A stretch of 64,000 bases of DNA, taken from contig JADKBV010000011.1 in the NCBI GenBank assembly GCA_016714895.1, positions 186,001-250,000 on the forward strand, written 5' to 3'. The notes beneath the pieces were generated by a model. That model was not told the DNA's origin. It saw only the letters and a list, made by a program, of their open reading frames with translations, and searched no databases. Within the stretch, counting starts at the first letter, position 1, and the number at the start of each line of letters is the position of its first letter. Shown piece after piece: positions 18,386 through 27,224 of this stretch. Made by a program: the position numbers and the translations under genes. Origin of the DNA: Saprospiraceae bacterium (GTDB lineage Bacteria > Bacteroidota > Bacteroidia > Chitinophagales > Saprospiraceae).

Positions 18386-18508
18386 TTAACTGTTCGTATG
18401 CTGTTTGGGTGTCACTTCACATTGATCACCAACGTACTTATGGACGCACCACCCCTTTTCATTTTTATAAACTACTGAAATACAATCCATAAAATTTAAT
18501 CCTTTCAT
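18386..18508 (-). CDS. Possible leader small protein, 40 residues
   Basis: ATG at 18508 to TAA at 18386 encodes a 40-residue protein (starts MKGLNFMDCISVVYKNEKGW) with three cysteines. It ends 5 bp before the GNAT start codon and lies wholly within the leader behind the dispersed element, so it would be on the same transcript. Composition is protein-like; no homologue is recognised. Confidence 0.35.
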   Translation of the reverse strand: MKGLNFMDCISVVYKNEKGWCVHKYVGDQCEVTPKQHTNS

Positions 18509-18559
18509 TTATTTATCAGTGATGAAACGTTAACCATACTTTAGAAAACATTTTTCCTT

Positions 18560-18647
18560 CATCTTACCGAATACAAATATAATAGATAATCTCATCAGGT
18601 GGTTCCATTTGTGAAAATAAGTGTAAAATATTTGGGTGAGGAAGGAC
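18560..18647 (-). repeat. Dispersed 5' element, copy 4 (before GNAT gene)
   Basis: Reads CTTACCGAATACAAATATAA, GATAATCTCATCAGGTGGT, TTTGTGAAAATAAGTGTAAA and TTTGGGTGAGGAAGGAC on the plus strand; the best preserved copy. Minus-strand TATATTTG is complementary to 18574-18581, followed by an AAACGTTAACC block at 18525. Confidence 0.65.
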
Positions 18648-18792
18648 ATTTGTAAACCTGTCGATTTGGGTATTTGTCGATTTGGATTGACAAACTAAAA
18701 CTGAGTTATTCATTTTTGATACGCTCCGTATGGAAAATTGCGTGGGCAGTGAAGAGCACGAAACCCCGCCTATTTCCAAAGTGATGTTAGGC

Positions 18793-19944
18793 TCAATTTT
18801 CAATTAGTTTTTTTATAAAATTATTAAATTGGTCTTTATCAACATTCAATTTCTTTTTCAAAAAGACAAACATATCCTCTTTAGTGTTTCCAATTTTCAA
18901 AGCATCTTTAACACCTTCTATATTCTCTTTTAGATATATTTCCCTTATGATTATTGCTCCAACAATGTATCTCAAATCAGTCATATGTTTGCCGTTTGGT
19001 ATATCAAAATCTGTGAGCGTATCAATATTTATGTAATCAAAATTTGGATTAGTTTTGTGAAACTCTTTTAGTTCATTCAAATGCCATTCAAAGGATTTTT
19101 CAGAACTACCTGCAAAAAATGTTGCGACACCTTCATTTATCCAAAAGTATGGTAAATTGTTCGCTACGTTATACGCAAATAAATGAACTATTTCGTGGGG
19201 ATAATATTCAGAATTATTCCCCGCTAAAACAAGATTTTGACTCACCAGGGCAACCCCTCCGGTTTGTTCCGGTCGATACATTCTATTCATATATTCATAA
19301 CCCCAAATTTCTGTTATTTCTCTGGATGTATTTGATACAAAATAATCTATTTCAAAAGGTTTAACATCAAACAATTTTGTCATTTCATCGCAATAAACAC
19401 TCATTTTTTTAGCTTTATCAATATCAAATTTGTGAAATGGATGAACATAATAATTAATATTTCCTACTTTATGATGCTCCAAAATTTCTTTATGGTAAGA
19501 TGTGCTGTTGACAAGCAGGAATTTTCCATTGACTTTTTTTGCATAAACGGTAGGAATTACATCCAAAAAAAGTTCTTCATGAGTGCTGTGCATAAATACA
19601 CTTTTTAAGCAGTAATAATCGTGTTCAACAGGAAAAATCCCTATGATTTTGCATTGTGTTTGATAATTATTATTTTTAATATTATTTATATTTAATGCCC
19701 ACAAATATTCATCCGGAACGTTTACGTTTTCATGTAACCAATAAGGTGAATTAGAGTCGCCATATTGACCATCTGAAATGTAATTTTTCCAAAGTTGAAT
19801 AATTTGTTTTTCATTCTCTCCTTCAGCATTAATAACCTGTTCACCAATGAAAAACTTTAACTTATCATCTGTTACAGAATTGCTGTTCTGACTAAATGCA
19901 TTCAGATTTGGAAATAGAATTAATAATATTATGTACTTCATCAT
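18793..19944 (-). CDS. Secreted gluzincin-like zinc metalloprotease
   Basis: A 383-residue protein with an N-terminal signal peptide (MMKYIILLILFPNLNAFSQ). The zinc site is HEIVH at about residue 250 (YYPHEIVHLFAY), with the third ligand in NEGVATFFAG about 20 residues later; this is the HExxH plus E arrangement of the peptidase MA superfamily. The first 230 residues are a beta-rich region of unknown family. It is probably exported to the periplasm or surface. It has its own dispersed 5' element about 209 bp upstream. Peptidase activity is inferred from the motif only. Confidence 0.7.
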   Translation of the reverse strand: MMKYIILLILFPNLNAFSQNSNSVTDDKLKFFIGEQVINAEGENEKQIIQLWKNYISDGQYGDSNSPYWLHENVNVPDEYLWALNINNIKNNNYQTQCKIIGIFPVEHDYYCLKSVFMHSTHEELFLDVIPTVYAKKVNGKFLLVNSTSYHKEILEHHKVGNINYYVHPFHKFDIDKAKKMSVYCDEMTKLFDVKPFEIDYFVSNTSREITEIWGYEYMNRMYRPEQTGGVALVSQNLVLAGNNSEYYPHEIVHLFAYNVANNLPYFWINEGVATFFAGSSEKSFEWHLNELKEFHKTNPNFDYINIDTLTDFDIPNGKHMTDLRYIVGAIIIREIYLKENIEGVKDALKIGNTKEDMFVFLKKKLNVDKDQFNNFIKKLIEN

Positions 19945-20138
19945 CTTAATTAATTTTATTTGTTATGTGTACTTCATCAAAAAATTGAGAATAACCTGAT
20001 ATTTGACGCAATTGAGTTTTTAAGAATTATATTAAAACTTATTGATTTACATCTCATATCATATTCTGATAATACACAAAAGTTTGTTAATGACATTCTT
20101 TAAAAAACGTTTACCATACGTTTGAAAACGGTTCACTT

Positions 20139-20222
20139 CCTACCTACCGGATACAAATATAAAAGTTATTCTCTTCAGGTGGTAGTTTTTGAAAAAAAAG
20201 TGTAAAAATTAAAGTGAGGTGT
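20139..20222 (-). repeat. Dispersed 5' element, copy 5 (before metalloprotease gene)
   Basis: Reads CCTACCGGATACAAATATAA, TTCAGGTGGTAG, TTTTTGAAAAAAAAGTGTAA and AAAGTGAGGTG on the plus strand. Minus-strand TATATTTG is complementary to 20154-20161, followed by AAACGTTTACC and ACGTTTGAAAACGG at 20105-20132. Confidence 0.65.
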
Positions 20223-20388
20223 TCAGATTTTAATCTTAATCCAGGATTTACCTATTCTGCAGCTTGAATGATACATTCGCAAAATATCCTATCGCAGTTA
20301 CAACCATCAAACATAATAGTAAAGACAGGCCTTTTTTATTTTATTCAAGAGATTACTTATCCTGGTTAAAGCTTGTATAAACTTTTTT

Positions 20389-20880
20389 TCATTTGTTTTC
20401 GATGTAATTTTTACATTCCAAATTCATTTTTTTAAAGCCTTCAGGTGCTGTTTTCATCATCGGAAGTTGTCTGAAAACCTGAGATAAAATACCCCTGTAT
20501 TCTTCCCGATTTGTCAGCAAGGTTGTACCGTTTCCAAGGTCTTTTAATTCAAAAAAATGTTCGCCGTCAAAAATTTTCGGTAATCCTGTTATTGCAAGCC
20601 AGGCAAAACGTTTATTTTCTTCCCAAAACGAAATTTTTGGTTTAAATTCATAGGGCTCGGCACCTTCTGCTGAAAGTTTTAAATGTAGCTTTCCGTTTGT
20701 TTCAACTGTCCCGCCCAGGTAAAACAATTGCGAGTTCCAATTTTTGTAATTCTCAAAATCTATGATTGTCGCCCAAACTTTGTCAACAGGTGCATTGAGT
20801 TCTATGTCGTCACGAATCTCAAAACTCGTCCTGCTTAACAACAACACTACAACAATGAATACTGCTAAAATTATCAACAT
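20389..20880 (-). CDS. Membrane-anchored SRPBCC protein
   Basis: A 163-residue protein: one N-terminal membrane helix (LIILAVFIVVVLLLS), then a polyketide-cyclase/START-like domain beginning IRDDIELNAPVDKVWATIIDFENYKNWN in pattern, with FELKDLGNGTTLL near the end. It probably binds a small hydrophobic molecule outside or at the membrane. No partner gene lies next to it. Confidence 0.75.
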   Translation of the reverse strand: MLIILAVFIVVVLLLSRTSFEIRDDIELNAPVDKVWATIIDFENYKNWNSQLFYLGGTVETNGKLHLKLSAEGAEPYEFKPKISFWEENKRFAWLAITGLPKIFDGEHFFELKDLGNGTTLLTNREEYRGILSQVFRQLPMMKTAPEGFKKMNLECKNYIENK

Positions 20881-21105
20881 ACTTTTTATCTTTTACCTTG
20901 TCATGGGTTATCTTGTGTTTTACATGTTTGTCCAACCCGGCCGATAACTGCTTATTCTACCCATCAAAAATATTATTTTTTTTAAAGACTACCACATTAT
21001 TTTTCGTTTTTTTAAAAAATTAAATAGTTTTTCCAGTTTAATCACAGGTTAGATATTGTATTACCGTCCTTATATTTGTCTTTTCTCTTAAAACTTCTAT
21101 ATGGT

Positions 21106-21333
21106 TTATTCGGACCGGCTTTTAAACCAAATGTCCGGGGTTATGCGTAAATAATTTGGCCTTGCACGGGTTACATTAAGTGTTTTCAGTACCTTTTTAT
21201 TTTGCCACAAATAAAAAACCTCAGACATCAGGATTGTTAAAATCCCCCCAACAAAAACGGAAGACGAAAAGGATGCACCGTTAATAAATCGTAAGCCGTA
21301 AACAGCCTGAAATACCCTAAAATTAAAATTATG
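21106..21333 (-). pseudogene. Start-less 75-codon gene remnant
   Basis: An open frame on the minus strand ending at TAA 21106-21108 encodes 75 residues with clear protein character: a membrane helix (VFVGGILTILMSEVFYLW) then a basic tail (LNVTRARPNYLRITPDIWF). There is no start codon near its beginning, and an in-frame stop at 21334-21336 closes it upstream. It looks like the C-terminal remnant of a membrane protein. The family is not recognised. Confidence 0.45.
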
Positions 21334-21489
21334 TTAAAATGTGGTTTGTATAAAAAATCTACCTTATTTTTGTTTCATAAAATGAGCTGAGAGAATAAAA
21401 ACATAAATTATTGATTAAACAAAATATATACATATTGTAAAATAACCATAACGTATTAATTCTATTTCTTAACTGTAAAACTATATAAG

Positions 21490-22176
21490 ATGATTGTTCC
21501 ATCTATGACCTATGAGGAGATTCACATAGAAATGATTAGAGATGCAAAAGATTTTTTGATTAAGATTTTTACATATCACAAACAATTTGACAGAGAAGTG
21601 TTGAAAACAAGTCGTTTTCCGGTCATCCGATCCTACGATTTTGTCACTAAAGAAAGAAAAAATAAATATAACGTCACGTTCAAAGCAAAAAAAAGAAGTC
21701 ACCGTAGAAATCCTGCCATAACCTTTTATACTGTTTTTGACCGTCCTGAAGGAAAATATGCAGTCTGTACGGCTGACTTAAAGTCTGTATTTATATATAC
21801 GCCCCATTTTTTTAAGAGATATCGCGAAAGAATCCTCAAAGATGATACCATCTCAAATAAAAATCTGATAAAATTATTTTTCAGAAATGACTGGGGTTTT
21901 CGCGCCACCACTGTTGATAAAAACTTCGAAGAAGTTTATCACTCGTTTGAAGATTCTACGCCAAATGAAAAAGTCTGTTTTGTGGCCGCCCTGGCCAACG
22001 GATATTGTTTTGGTGAATATCAAGGTACAGTGTCTGTTTTGAAGACCATTATCTCCGAAGAAATGTTGTTTGAAAAGCAGAAAAAAATATTCAAAACGCT
22101 TCAGAATACGCTCCATGAGGAAAACGTGGAAAGATTTGGTAAAATTTTGTATCCCTACCTGAGTATGTCAGGATAA
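21490..22176 (+). CDS. Unknown soluble protein
   Basis: A 228-residue protein with no signal peptide or membrane helix. It is rich in basic and aromatic residues; visible blocks are FPVIRSYDFVTKERKNKYNV, FYTVFDRPEGKYAV and YTPHFFKRYRERIL. No catalytic motif is recognised. It stands alone on the plus strand among minus-strand cassettes, with more than 150 bp of AT-rich DNA before it. Gene status is supported by length and codon pattern only. Confidence 0.55.
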   Translation: MIVPSMTYEEIHIEMIRDAKDFLIKIFTYHKQFDREVLKTSRFPVIRSYDFVTKERKNKYNVTFKAKKRSHRRNPAITFYTVFDRPEGKYAVCTADLKSVFIYTPHFFKRYRERILKDDTISNKNLIKLFFRNDWGFRATTVDKNFEEVYHSFEDSTPNEKVCFVAALANGYCFGEYQGTVSVLKTIISEEMLFEKQKKIFKTLQNTLHEENVERFGKILYPYLSMSG

Positions 22177-22410
22177 GAAGGTGAAGTGATTTGCAGTGTT
22201 TCCTCAGAACACTAAAAAACCTTTATAATATTGATGAATCGTTAAAATGTATCGACCATCCGAAATAAGTACGGAAACTTTTCAGTTTACATGGGAATCG
22301 TCTAAACCATAAACAGTTAAACTTTAAACAATCTCTATTGTGTTAAACTGAATTCTCACTTAGTAAGACGAATAAAATATTTAATTTTCATGATACCTTT
22401 TTACTAAAAT

Positions 22411-22995
22411 TCACCCTTTTTCCACACTCTCTATGACACATTTTGTTTCTCTTATAAGCTGTTCTGTTTGAGGTTTTGATGAAACAATATCCACCTGTAA
22501 TGACCAAAAATCGATTGACGTCTGTTCAATATGATAGTATCGAAAATGATGATGTTTGCCAAATTCATAATAGAATCCATAAGATGCTTTTTGTATTGTA
22601 TCTGACAAAAACACTGTTTTTGGCAAAGAATGTATTTTCAAATCTTCGTCCATCTGAGATAAGAGCAATTTTTTGTTTTTAATCATTGCCTCTACATTTG
22701 ATATATCGAATGAACTATTTCCATTAGAAAAAACCAGTTGTTGAATAAAATATTTTATACTGTCATTTTTGAATTCAGCACAATAGGGGTCTGAATCCGA
22801 GCATCGAAAACAAAGAGGACTGTCTTTCTCCATCAGATCATGCGGCAGATTTAATGCCATGGCATAATTACGTCCGTCTTCATAATCAAAACATACCTCC
22901 TTATAAAATGGAAGATTACAAATAGATTCATTACGTTCAGCCGGATAACACCCTAATATCAGCAATCCCAAAAAATAAAACCATTTTAATTGCAT
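22411..22995 (-). CDS. Lipoprotein, unknown
   Basis: A 194-residue protein with a lipoprotein signal (MQLKWFYFLGLLILGC; the Cys at residue 16 would be acylated). Four further cysteines lie in the first 72 residues (ICNLPF, EVCFD, LCFRCSDSDPYC), suggesting disulfides in the periplasm. No family recognised. Confidence 0.6.
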   Translation of the reverse strand: MQLKWFYFLGLLILGCYPAERNESICNLPFYKEVCFDYEDGRNYAMALNLPHDLMEKDSPLCFRCSDSDPYCAEFKNDSIKYFIQQLVFSNGNSSFDISNVEAMIKNKKLLLSQMDEDLKIHSLPKTVFLSDTIQKASYGFYYEFGKHHHFRYYHIEQTSIDFWSLQVDIVSSKPQTEQLIRETKCVIESVEKG

Positions 22996-23111
22996 ACCAT
23001 AAATTAACAGGGTTGAATTATATTCATAATAATGTAAGTAACGTATTAAAACGAAATTTCTTTTGTGTATCTCCGAAAACTAACCTAAAATATCAATTGC
23101 CCACAAAACCA

Positions 23112-23129
23112 TCCCGAAGGTTTTCGGGA
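23112..23129 (-). terminator. Possible terminator hairpin after mpg
   Basis: A 7-bp perfect stem (TCCCGAA with TTCGGGA) and a 4-base loop, 36 bp after the mpg stop. It lacks a T run, so termination is uncertain. Confidence 0.35.
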
Positions 23130-23165
23130 CCATAACACCAAAATCCCACAACACCATAAAACCTT

Positions 23166-23801
23166 TTACCATTTCCCTTTGTAATCCACAACCAACGGTT
23201 TGCTCACCCAAACATTGTCGCGAAGATAAAAGCGCCAGGGCCTGTGCGAACACTCTCCCACATGTTTGCTCATGCCAACCCGGGGACCGGAAACCACATT
23301 CTCCGGAAGGATCTCCTTTGAGGCATCATACAATCTGACAGGTGATCCTTGTTCATACAATTTTTGGCCGTCCATTTCCTTGTGGATTCCCAAAGCAACC
23401 GTGAGTTTTCCGGGTCCATTGACCAGCACAGGTTTGTCTTTGTTTATACCTCTTCTTTCCATCATCATATGGACACCTTCCAGAGGTTGTACGGCTCTGA
23501 TTAACACAGCATGGGCAAATCCTTCGGGTCCGGTGACAACATTGAAAATGGGATGAACACCGTAACATATGTACACATAAACATGACCGCCCTCGTAAAA
23601 CATGGTTTTTGTCCTCTCCGTACACCGGCCACCATAGGCATGGCATCCACGGTCATCAGGTCCCCGATACGCTTCTGTCTCCACAATCATTCCGGACGAC
23701 ATTATTCCATCAACCTCAGTGACCAAAATTTTCCCCAAAAGTTTTTGAGCCATCGACACTACATCTTCATCCTGATAAAATGATGTTTCTAACAGTACCA
23801 T
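23166..23801 (-). CDS. mpg: 3-methyladenine DNA glycosylase (AAG/MPG family)
   Basis: A 211-residue enzyme of family length. It has the AAG pattern: KLLGKILV, VETEAYRGPDDRGCHAYGGR with the catalytic Glu in ETEAY, TMFYEGGHVYVYICYG, NVVTG and LVNGPGKL. It removes alkylated and deaminated purines in base excision repair. It follows the GMC oxidoreductase gene with one base between them, so the two are probably co-transcribed. Confidence 0.92.
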   Translation of the reverse strand: MVLLETSFYQDEDVVSMAQKLLGKILVTEVDGIMSSGMIVETEAYRGPDDRGCHAYGGRCTERTKTMFYEGGHVYVYICYGVHPIFNVVTGPEGFAHAVLIRAVQPLEGVHMMMERRGINKDKPVLVNGPGKLTVALGIHKEMDGQKLYEQGSPVRLYDASKEILPENVVSGPRVGMSKHVGECSHRPWRFYLRDNVWVSKPLVVDYKGKW

Positions 23802-23802
23802 A

Positions 23803-25386
23803 CTAAGAATTTGGATCTTTATCCGGAATAAAACTCATCGCTCTTTCGGTCAATGCTGTGATCGTCAGACTTGGATTGACACCAATATTGGCTGATATCA
23901 TACTTCCGTCACATATCCACATGTTCTCGTAGTTAAATACCCGGTTCTGATCATCAATTACACCATCGGTTACATCCTTCCCCATACAGGCACCACCCAA
24001 AATATGTGCCGTCGTCGGTATGCCAAGGAGGGTTTCGGTATTGAGGACCATCGCCTTACCATTGACGATGGCTTCGGTTTTTTTGGCGAGCTCCTGAGCA
24101 ACAGGATTATAGGCTGAAGGCGCTTTCCCTTTTTCCATTTTACTGGATAATCCTCCCCAAAAAGGTCGGGCAAATCGTAAAGTGGAGTCGATACTTTCCA
24201 TATAAAGCAATATCTGCGTCCTTTTTGCCCAATCATCAATAAAAAAGGCTTTAAAATTTTTGACAGGATGGGTGATCAGCTCCACCACCATGCCGGCAAG
24301 TCTCGCGATCGCATGGTTGCTGCTGACCATCGGGGCCATCAAAAGCCTCCAGAATCCTGAACCTTCCGGATATTTGACGGGCTCCAAATGACGGTTTTCA
24401 TCGATTTCAAGGATGGAACCAATGGCTATTCCTTCTGAAAAATTGGCTTTTTTGTCAAAACTCGTCACGCCGATCAGGCTCTCTGAATTGGTTCTGACAC
24501 CGTTTCCCAAAGTTGACGAAAGTCGGTGGAGACTGCTCTTTTTTAATCTAAGCAATAATGACATGGTGCCCAATACGCCACCTGCAAAAATGACTGATTT
24601 GGTTTTTATTCTGGTCTTTTTTCCGAAAGGAGAAAAAGTCGGTTGATACGTGATTTCATATCCTTTTGTTCCATCTTCATCCAAGGGTTTTACATCCGTT
24701 ACTTCCTGTTCGGCATAAATTTTTGCACCCAATCCTTGTGCCAGATACAGATAGTTTTTATCAAGGGTGTTTTTGGAATTATACCTGCAACCCAACATAC
24801 AGCCGCCACAAAGGATACAACCTGTTCTGCTTGGTCCTTTACCATCAAAATAAGGATCAGCGACTTCTTCGCCGGGTTTTCCGAAATACACAGCGACATC
24901 CGTTCTAAAAAAATGGTCTTCTCTGCCGGTTTGACGGGCGAGTTCCATCATGACCTTTTCACTTTTTCCGGTGTAAGGATGGGTATTGGTGCCCAACATT
25001 TTTTTGGCCGTTTCATAAAAGGGTTTCAATTCGTTTTCCCAATCCCGCAATCCTTTCCAGCTGCCGGAGTTAAAAAACGGACTTTTTGGTACCGGCAAGG
25101 TATTGGCATACACAAGAGATCCCCCACCAACTCCTGTACCACTCACGACCGTAACATGTCGGAAAAACGACAGGTTGAACAATCCTTTCCAACCCAAAAG
25201 CGGCATCCACAACCATTTTTTAAGGTTCCAGTTGGTCTTTGGGAAATCTTCCGGTTTTGAAAACCACTTTCCTTTTTCAATGACAAGGACTTTATACCCT
25301 TTTTCCGAAAGGCGTAGTGCGGAAACCGAACCACCGAATCCGCTCCCGACAATGACAAAGTCATAAACAATATCCGAATGCTTCAC
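23803..25386 (-). CDS. GMC oxidoreductase (cholesterol-oxidase-like) with cysteine cluster
   Basis: A 527-residue FAD enzyme. The dinucleotide-binding fold is VIVGSGFGGSVSALRLSEKG (11-30), the second motif is VSGTGVGGGS (81-90), and the GMC C-terminus reads NMWICDGSMISANIGVNPSLT. Cys190, Cys193, Cys196 and Cys200 form CxxCxxCxxxC, the pattern of a 4Fe-4S ligand set, as in some bacterial GMC proteins annotated as cholesterol oxidases. HILGGACMG holds the conserved His. The substrate is unknown, probably a sterol-like or other alcohol. No signal peptide. The gene lies one base before mpg. Confidence 0.82.
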   Translation of the reverse strand: MKHSDIVYDFVIVGSGFGGSVSALRLSEKGYKVLVIEKGKWFSKPEDFPKTNWNLKKWLWMPLLGWKGLFNLSFFRHVTVVSGTGVGGGSLVYANTLPVPKSPFFNSGSWKGLRDWENELKPFYETAKKMLGTNTHPYTGKSEKVMMELARQTGREDHFFRTDVAVYFGKPGEEVADPYFDGKGPSRTGCILCGGCMLGCRYNSKNTLDKNYLYLAQGLGAKIYAEQEVTDVKPLDEDGTKGYEITYQPTFSPFGKKTRIKTKSVIFAGGVLGTMSLLLRLKKSSLHRLSSTLGNGVRTNSESLIGVTSFDKKANFSEGIAIGSILEIDENRHLEPVKYPEGSGFWRLLMAPMVSSNHAIARLAGMVVELITHPVKNFKAFFIDDWAKRTQILLYMESIDSTLRFARPFWGGLSSKMEKGKAPSAYNPVAQELAKKTEAIVNGKAMVLNTETLLGIPTTAHILGGACMGKDVTDGVIDDQNRVFNYENMWICDGSMISANIGVNPSLTITALTERAMSFIPDKDPNS

Positions 25387-25481
25387 AACATATCTGATTT
25401 AAAAAGTAAAGATATACTTTTTGTGATTCTGACCCTAATTTGATTTCCGGTTTGGAAATATTTTATCCTTAATACATTAAT

Positions 25482-26696
25482 TTATCCTTCATGATCCTTA
25501 AACGGATGTCTGATGACATAATCCGTATCGGGTTTCACCATAGACACAATCGGACTGACAAGATTGTTCCAAATGGGATTGCTGTGTTTGATATAAAGAT
25601 ACAAAGGAACATCAACAGCACCGACGGTTGATTTGATTTCTATGGCAGTCCTGGAAAAATCGATATTTTCTGTTTGTTTTTCAATAGATTGTCCTACGAT
25701 ATCATACAACATATTGAGGTAAAGCTGACAATGTCGGTTGGCTTCTTTGTCATAACCTAAAAAGTGGGCGTGCAATTTTTTTTCATTGACGATGGTGGTA
25801 CTGAATCCTACCATAGTATCATGGTGCCAATAGGTGGTGAAGGTAAGTTTGTCGTCAAAAACCCGTTTTAAGGTTTCGAAATAGTTTTTATGGAGTATAA
25901 ATGTATTAAAACTGGCCTGGTCCGAGACATTTTGATACAAAGAAAAAATCCTGTCTTCATGTTGGCGGATTTCTTCTGCAGAAAAATGTCTGATTTGAAA
26001 TGAGCTGATATCTTTTCTTGCTTTTTTTAACCGGACCCTGTATTTTGATTTCATCGAATCCGTGTAGTTTTCAAAATTTTTCCATTCCTTCATAACAGGC
26101 ATAACCATCGTCGGTTGAACGGTAAATTCCATAAACTCATTGGTTTCCGCGTGTTTTTTTAGGCTTTCGGCAAAATCTTTAACGATTACCAATCCGACAG
26201 GGCGTCCTTTTGCCAATAAATATTTTTGCAGACTATTGATGGAATCGTCGATCAGCTGCCATTGTTTTTCAGATGTTATCCCTTCACTAAATCTGAAGCC
26301 GTACTCTCCGGTCAACAATAAGTTTCCGCACACCAATGTCGGAAAATTAATGGTTTTGATGACCGCCTTTTTAAGTTTTTGAAAAATATCGTGCGGTGCA
26401 GGTTTTGTGTCTCTGATATTTTCATGAAGTCGAAAAAATTTCCATTGAAAATACAAGATGCCGATTTGTCTGTCATTTTCACGCACGACCACATAATATG
26501 GCGTGATGCCGTCTGCAGGAGCCGTTTCCAAAGTTCTCAGATAATCGGGAGATAAAAATATGTCATCCCCTGATAGTTTTTGCCAGACATAAACAATATC
26601 ATCAATTTTTTCGAAAATCTGAAATACCGTATTGTCAGAAACCAAAGAAATATCTTTCTCCTTTTTTTTGCAGACAGGTATGGATAATTCGGTCAT
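25482..26696 (-). CDS. FemAB/GNAT-like acyltransferase
   Basis: A 404-residue cytosolic protein. The C-terminal half has the pattern of GNAT-fold FemAB-like proteins: YTDSMKSKYRVRLKKARKD (about 215-235), HENRIFSLYQNV-like helix, DTMVGFSTTIVNEKKLHAHF, and YLNMLYDIV then INFSRTA-like EIKSTVGA. It probably transfers an aminoacyl or acyl group; no substrate can be read from the sequence. Single gene, divergent from the structured RNA candidate. Confidence 0.55.
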   Translation of the reverse strand: MTELSIPVCKKKEKDISLVSDNTVFQIFEKIDDIVYVWQKLSGDDIFLSPDYLRTLETAPADGITPYYVVVRENDRQIGILYFQWKFFRLHENIRDTKPAPHDIFQKLKKAVIKTINFPTLVCGNLLLTGEYGFRFSEGITSEKQWQLIDDSINSLQKYLLAKGRPVGLVIVKDFAESLKKHAETNEFMEFTVQPTMVMPVMKEWKNFENYTDSMKSKYRVRLKKARKDISSFQIRHFSAEEIRQHEDRIFSLYQNVSDQASFNTFILHKNYFETLKRVFDDKLTFTTYWHHDTMVGFSTTIVNEKKLHAHFLGYDKEANRHCQLYLNMLYDIVGQSIEKQTENIDFSRTAIEIKSTVGAVDVPLYLYIKHSNPIWNNLVSPIVSMVKPDTDYVIRHPFKDHEG

Positions 26697-26887
26697 ATAT
26701 TGTGATAAAATCGGAATAACAAAGAGTTATAAATAAAATCAGCGGCAAAATGTTTTAAAAGGTTTCATACTTCAGACCAAAATCGAGTATTTAACGACAA
26801 ACGTTGCCTCAATTCACATTATTTTTTTGTTTTTATTTTGAAATGTTAATATTGTGGGCCATTCATAATCGGGAAAGATAAAAGGAT

Positions 26888-27003
26888 TCAGGCGGCAAAT
26901 CGAAATGCGATAGGGATAGGAACGGACACGACTTATTCCGTCATCCCAAAATGACGGAATAAGGAAGTAAAGTGGATAGCCCGGCCTGAAAGGATCGCCC
27001 TGA
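26888..27003 (+). ncRNA. Structured RNA candidate (Bacteroidota Flavo-1-like)
   Basis: A closing helix pairs TCAGGCG (26888-26894) with CGCCCTGA (26996-27003). Inside are ATCG/CGAT, the block GCGATAGGGATAGGAACGG, a perfect 13-bp hairpin CTTATTCCGTCAT / ATGACGGAATAAG (26932-26963, loop CCCAAA), and then GTGGATAGCCCGG and GAAAGGATCGCCC. The order GATAG-GGAACGG, variable hairpin, GTGGATAGC is a pattern I recall from repeated intergenic RNAs of this phylum, possibly Flavo-1; this is memory, not a search. Strand is inferred from that motif order. Confidence 0.5.
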
Positions 27004-27224
27004 TATCCAAAAAATCAACTTCAGAAATATTTGTTTTACTGCGTTACAACATATATAAAATGAAGGTCTGGACAAAGCAAAAAAATGGTTTTTGAAGCGT
27101 GTAAAACAGGATTTTCATTTTTTTGACCATCGATCCTTCCATTGAAGCCAACCCCGAAGTCCGGGTATGGTATCGATTAAACACTTATCTTCGTTATCTG
27201 TTATTTATAGACAACCACAAAACA

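Noticed and set aside
18710..18792. Integron attC-like site ending GTTAGGC before the metalloprotease stop
   Set aside because: A matching RYYYAAC partner and inner sites could not be found within a suitable distance.
18564..18803. 79-codon minus-strand frame across dispersed element copy 4
   Set aside because: It spans repeat DNA and overlaps the end of the metalloprotease gene.
24643..25260. 205-codon plus-strand frame opposite the GMC gene
   Set aside because: Shadow of a strongly supported minus-strand enzyme; composition is not protein-like.
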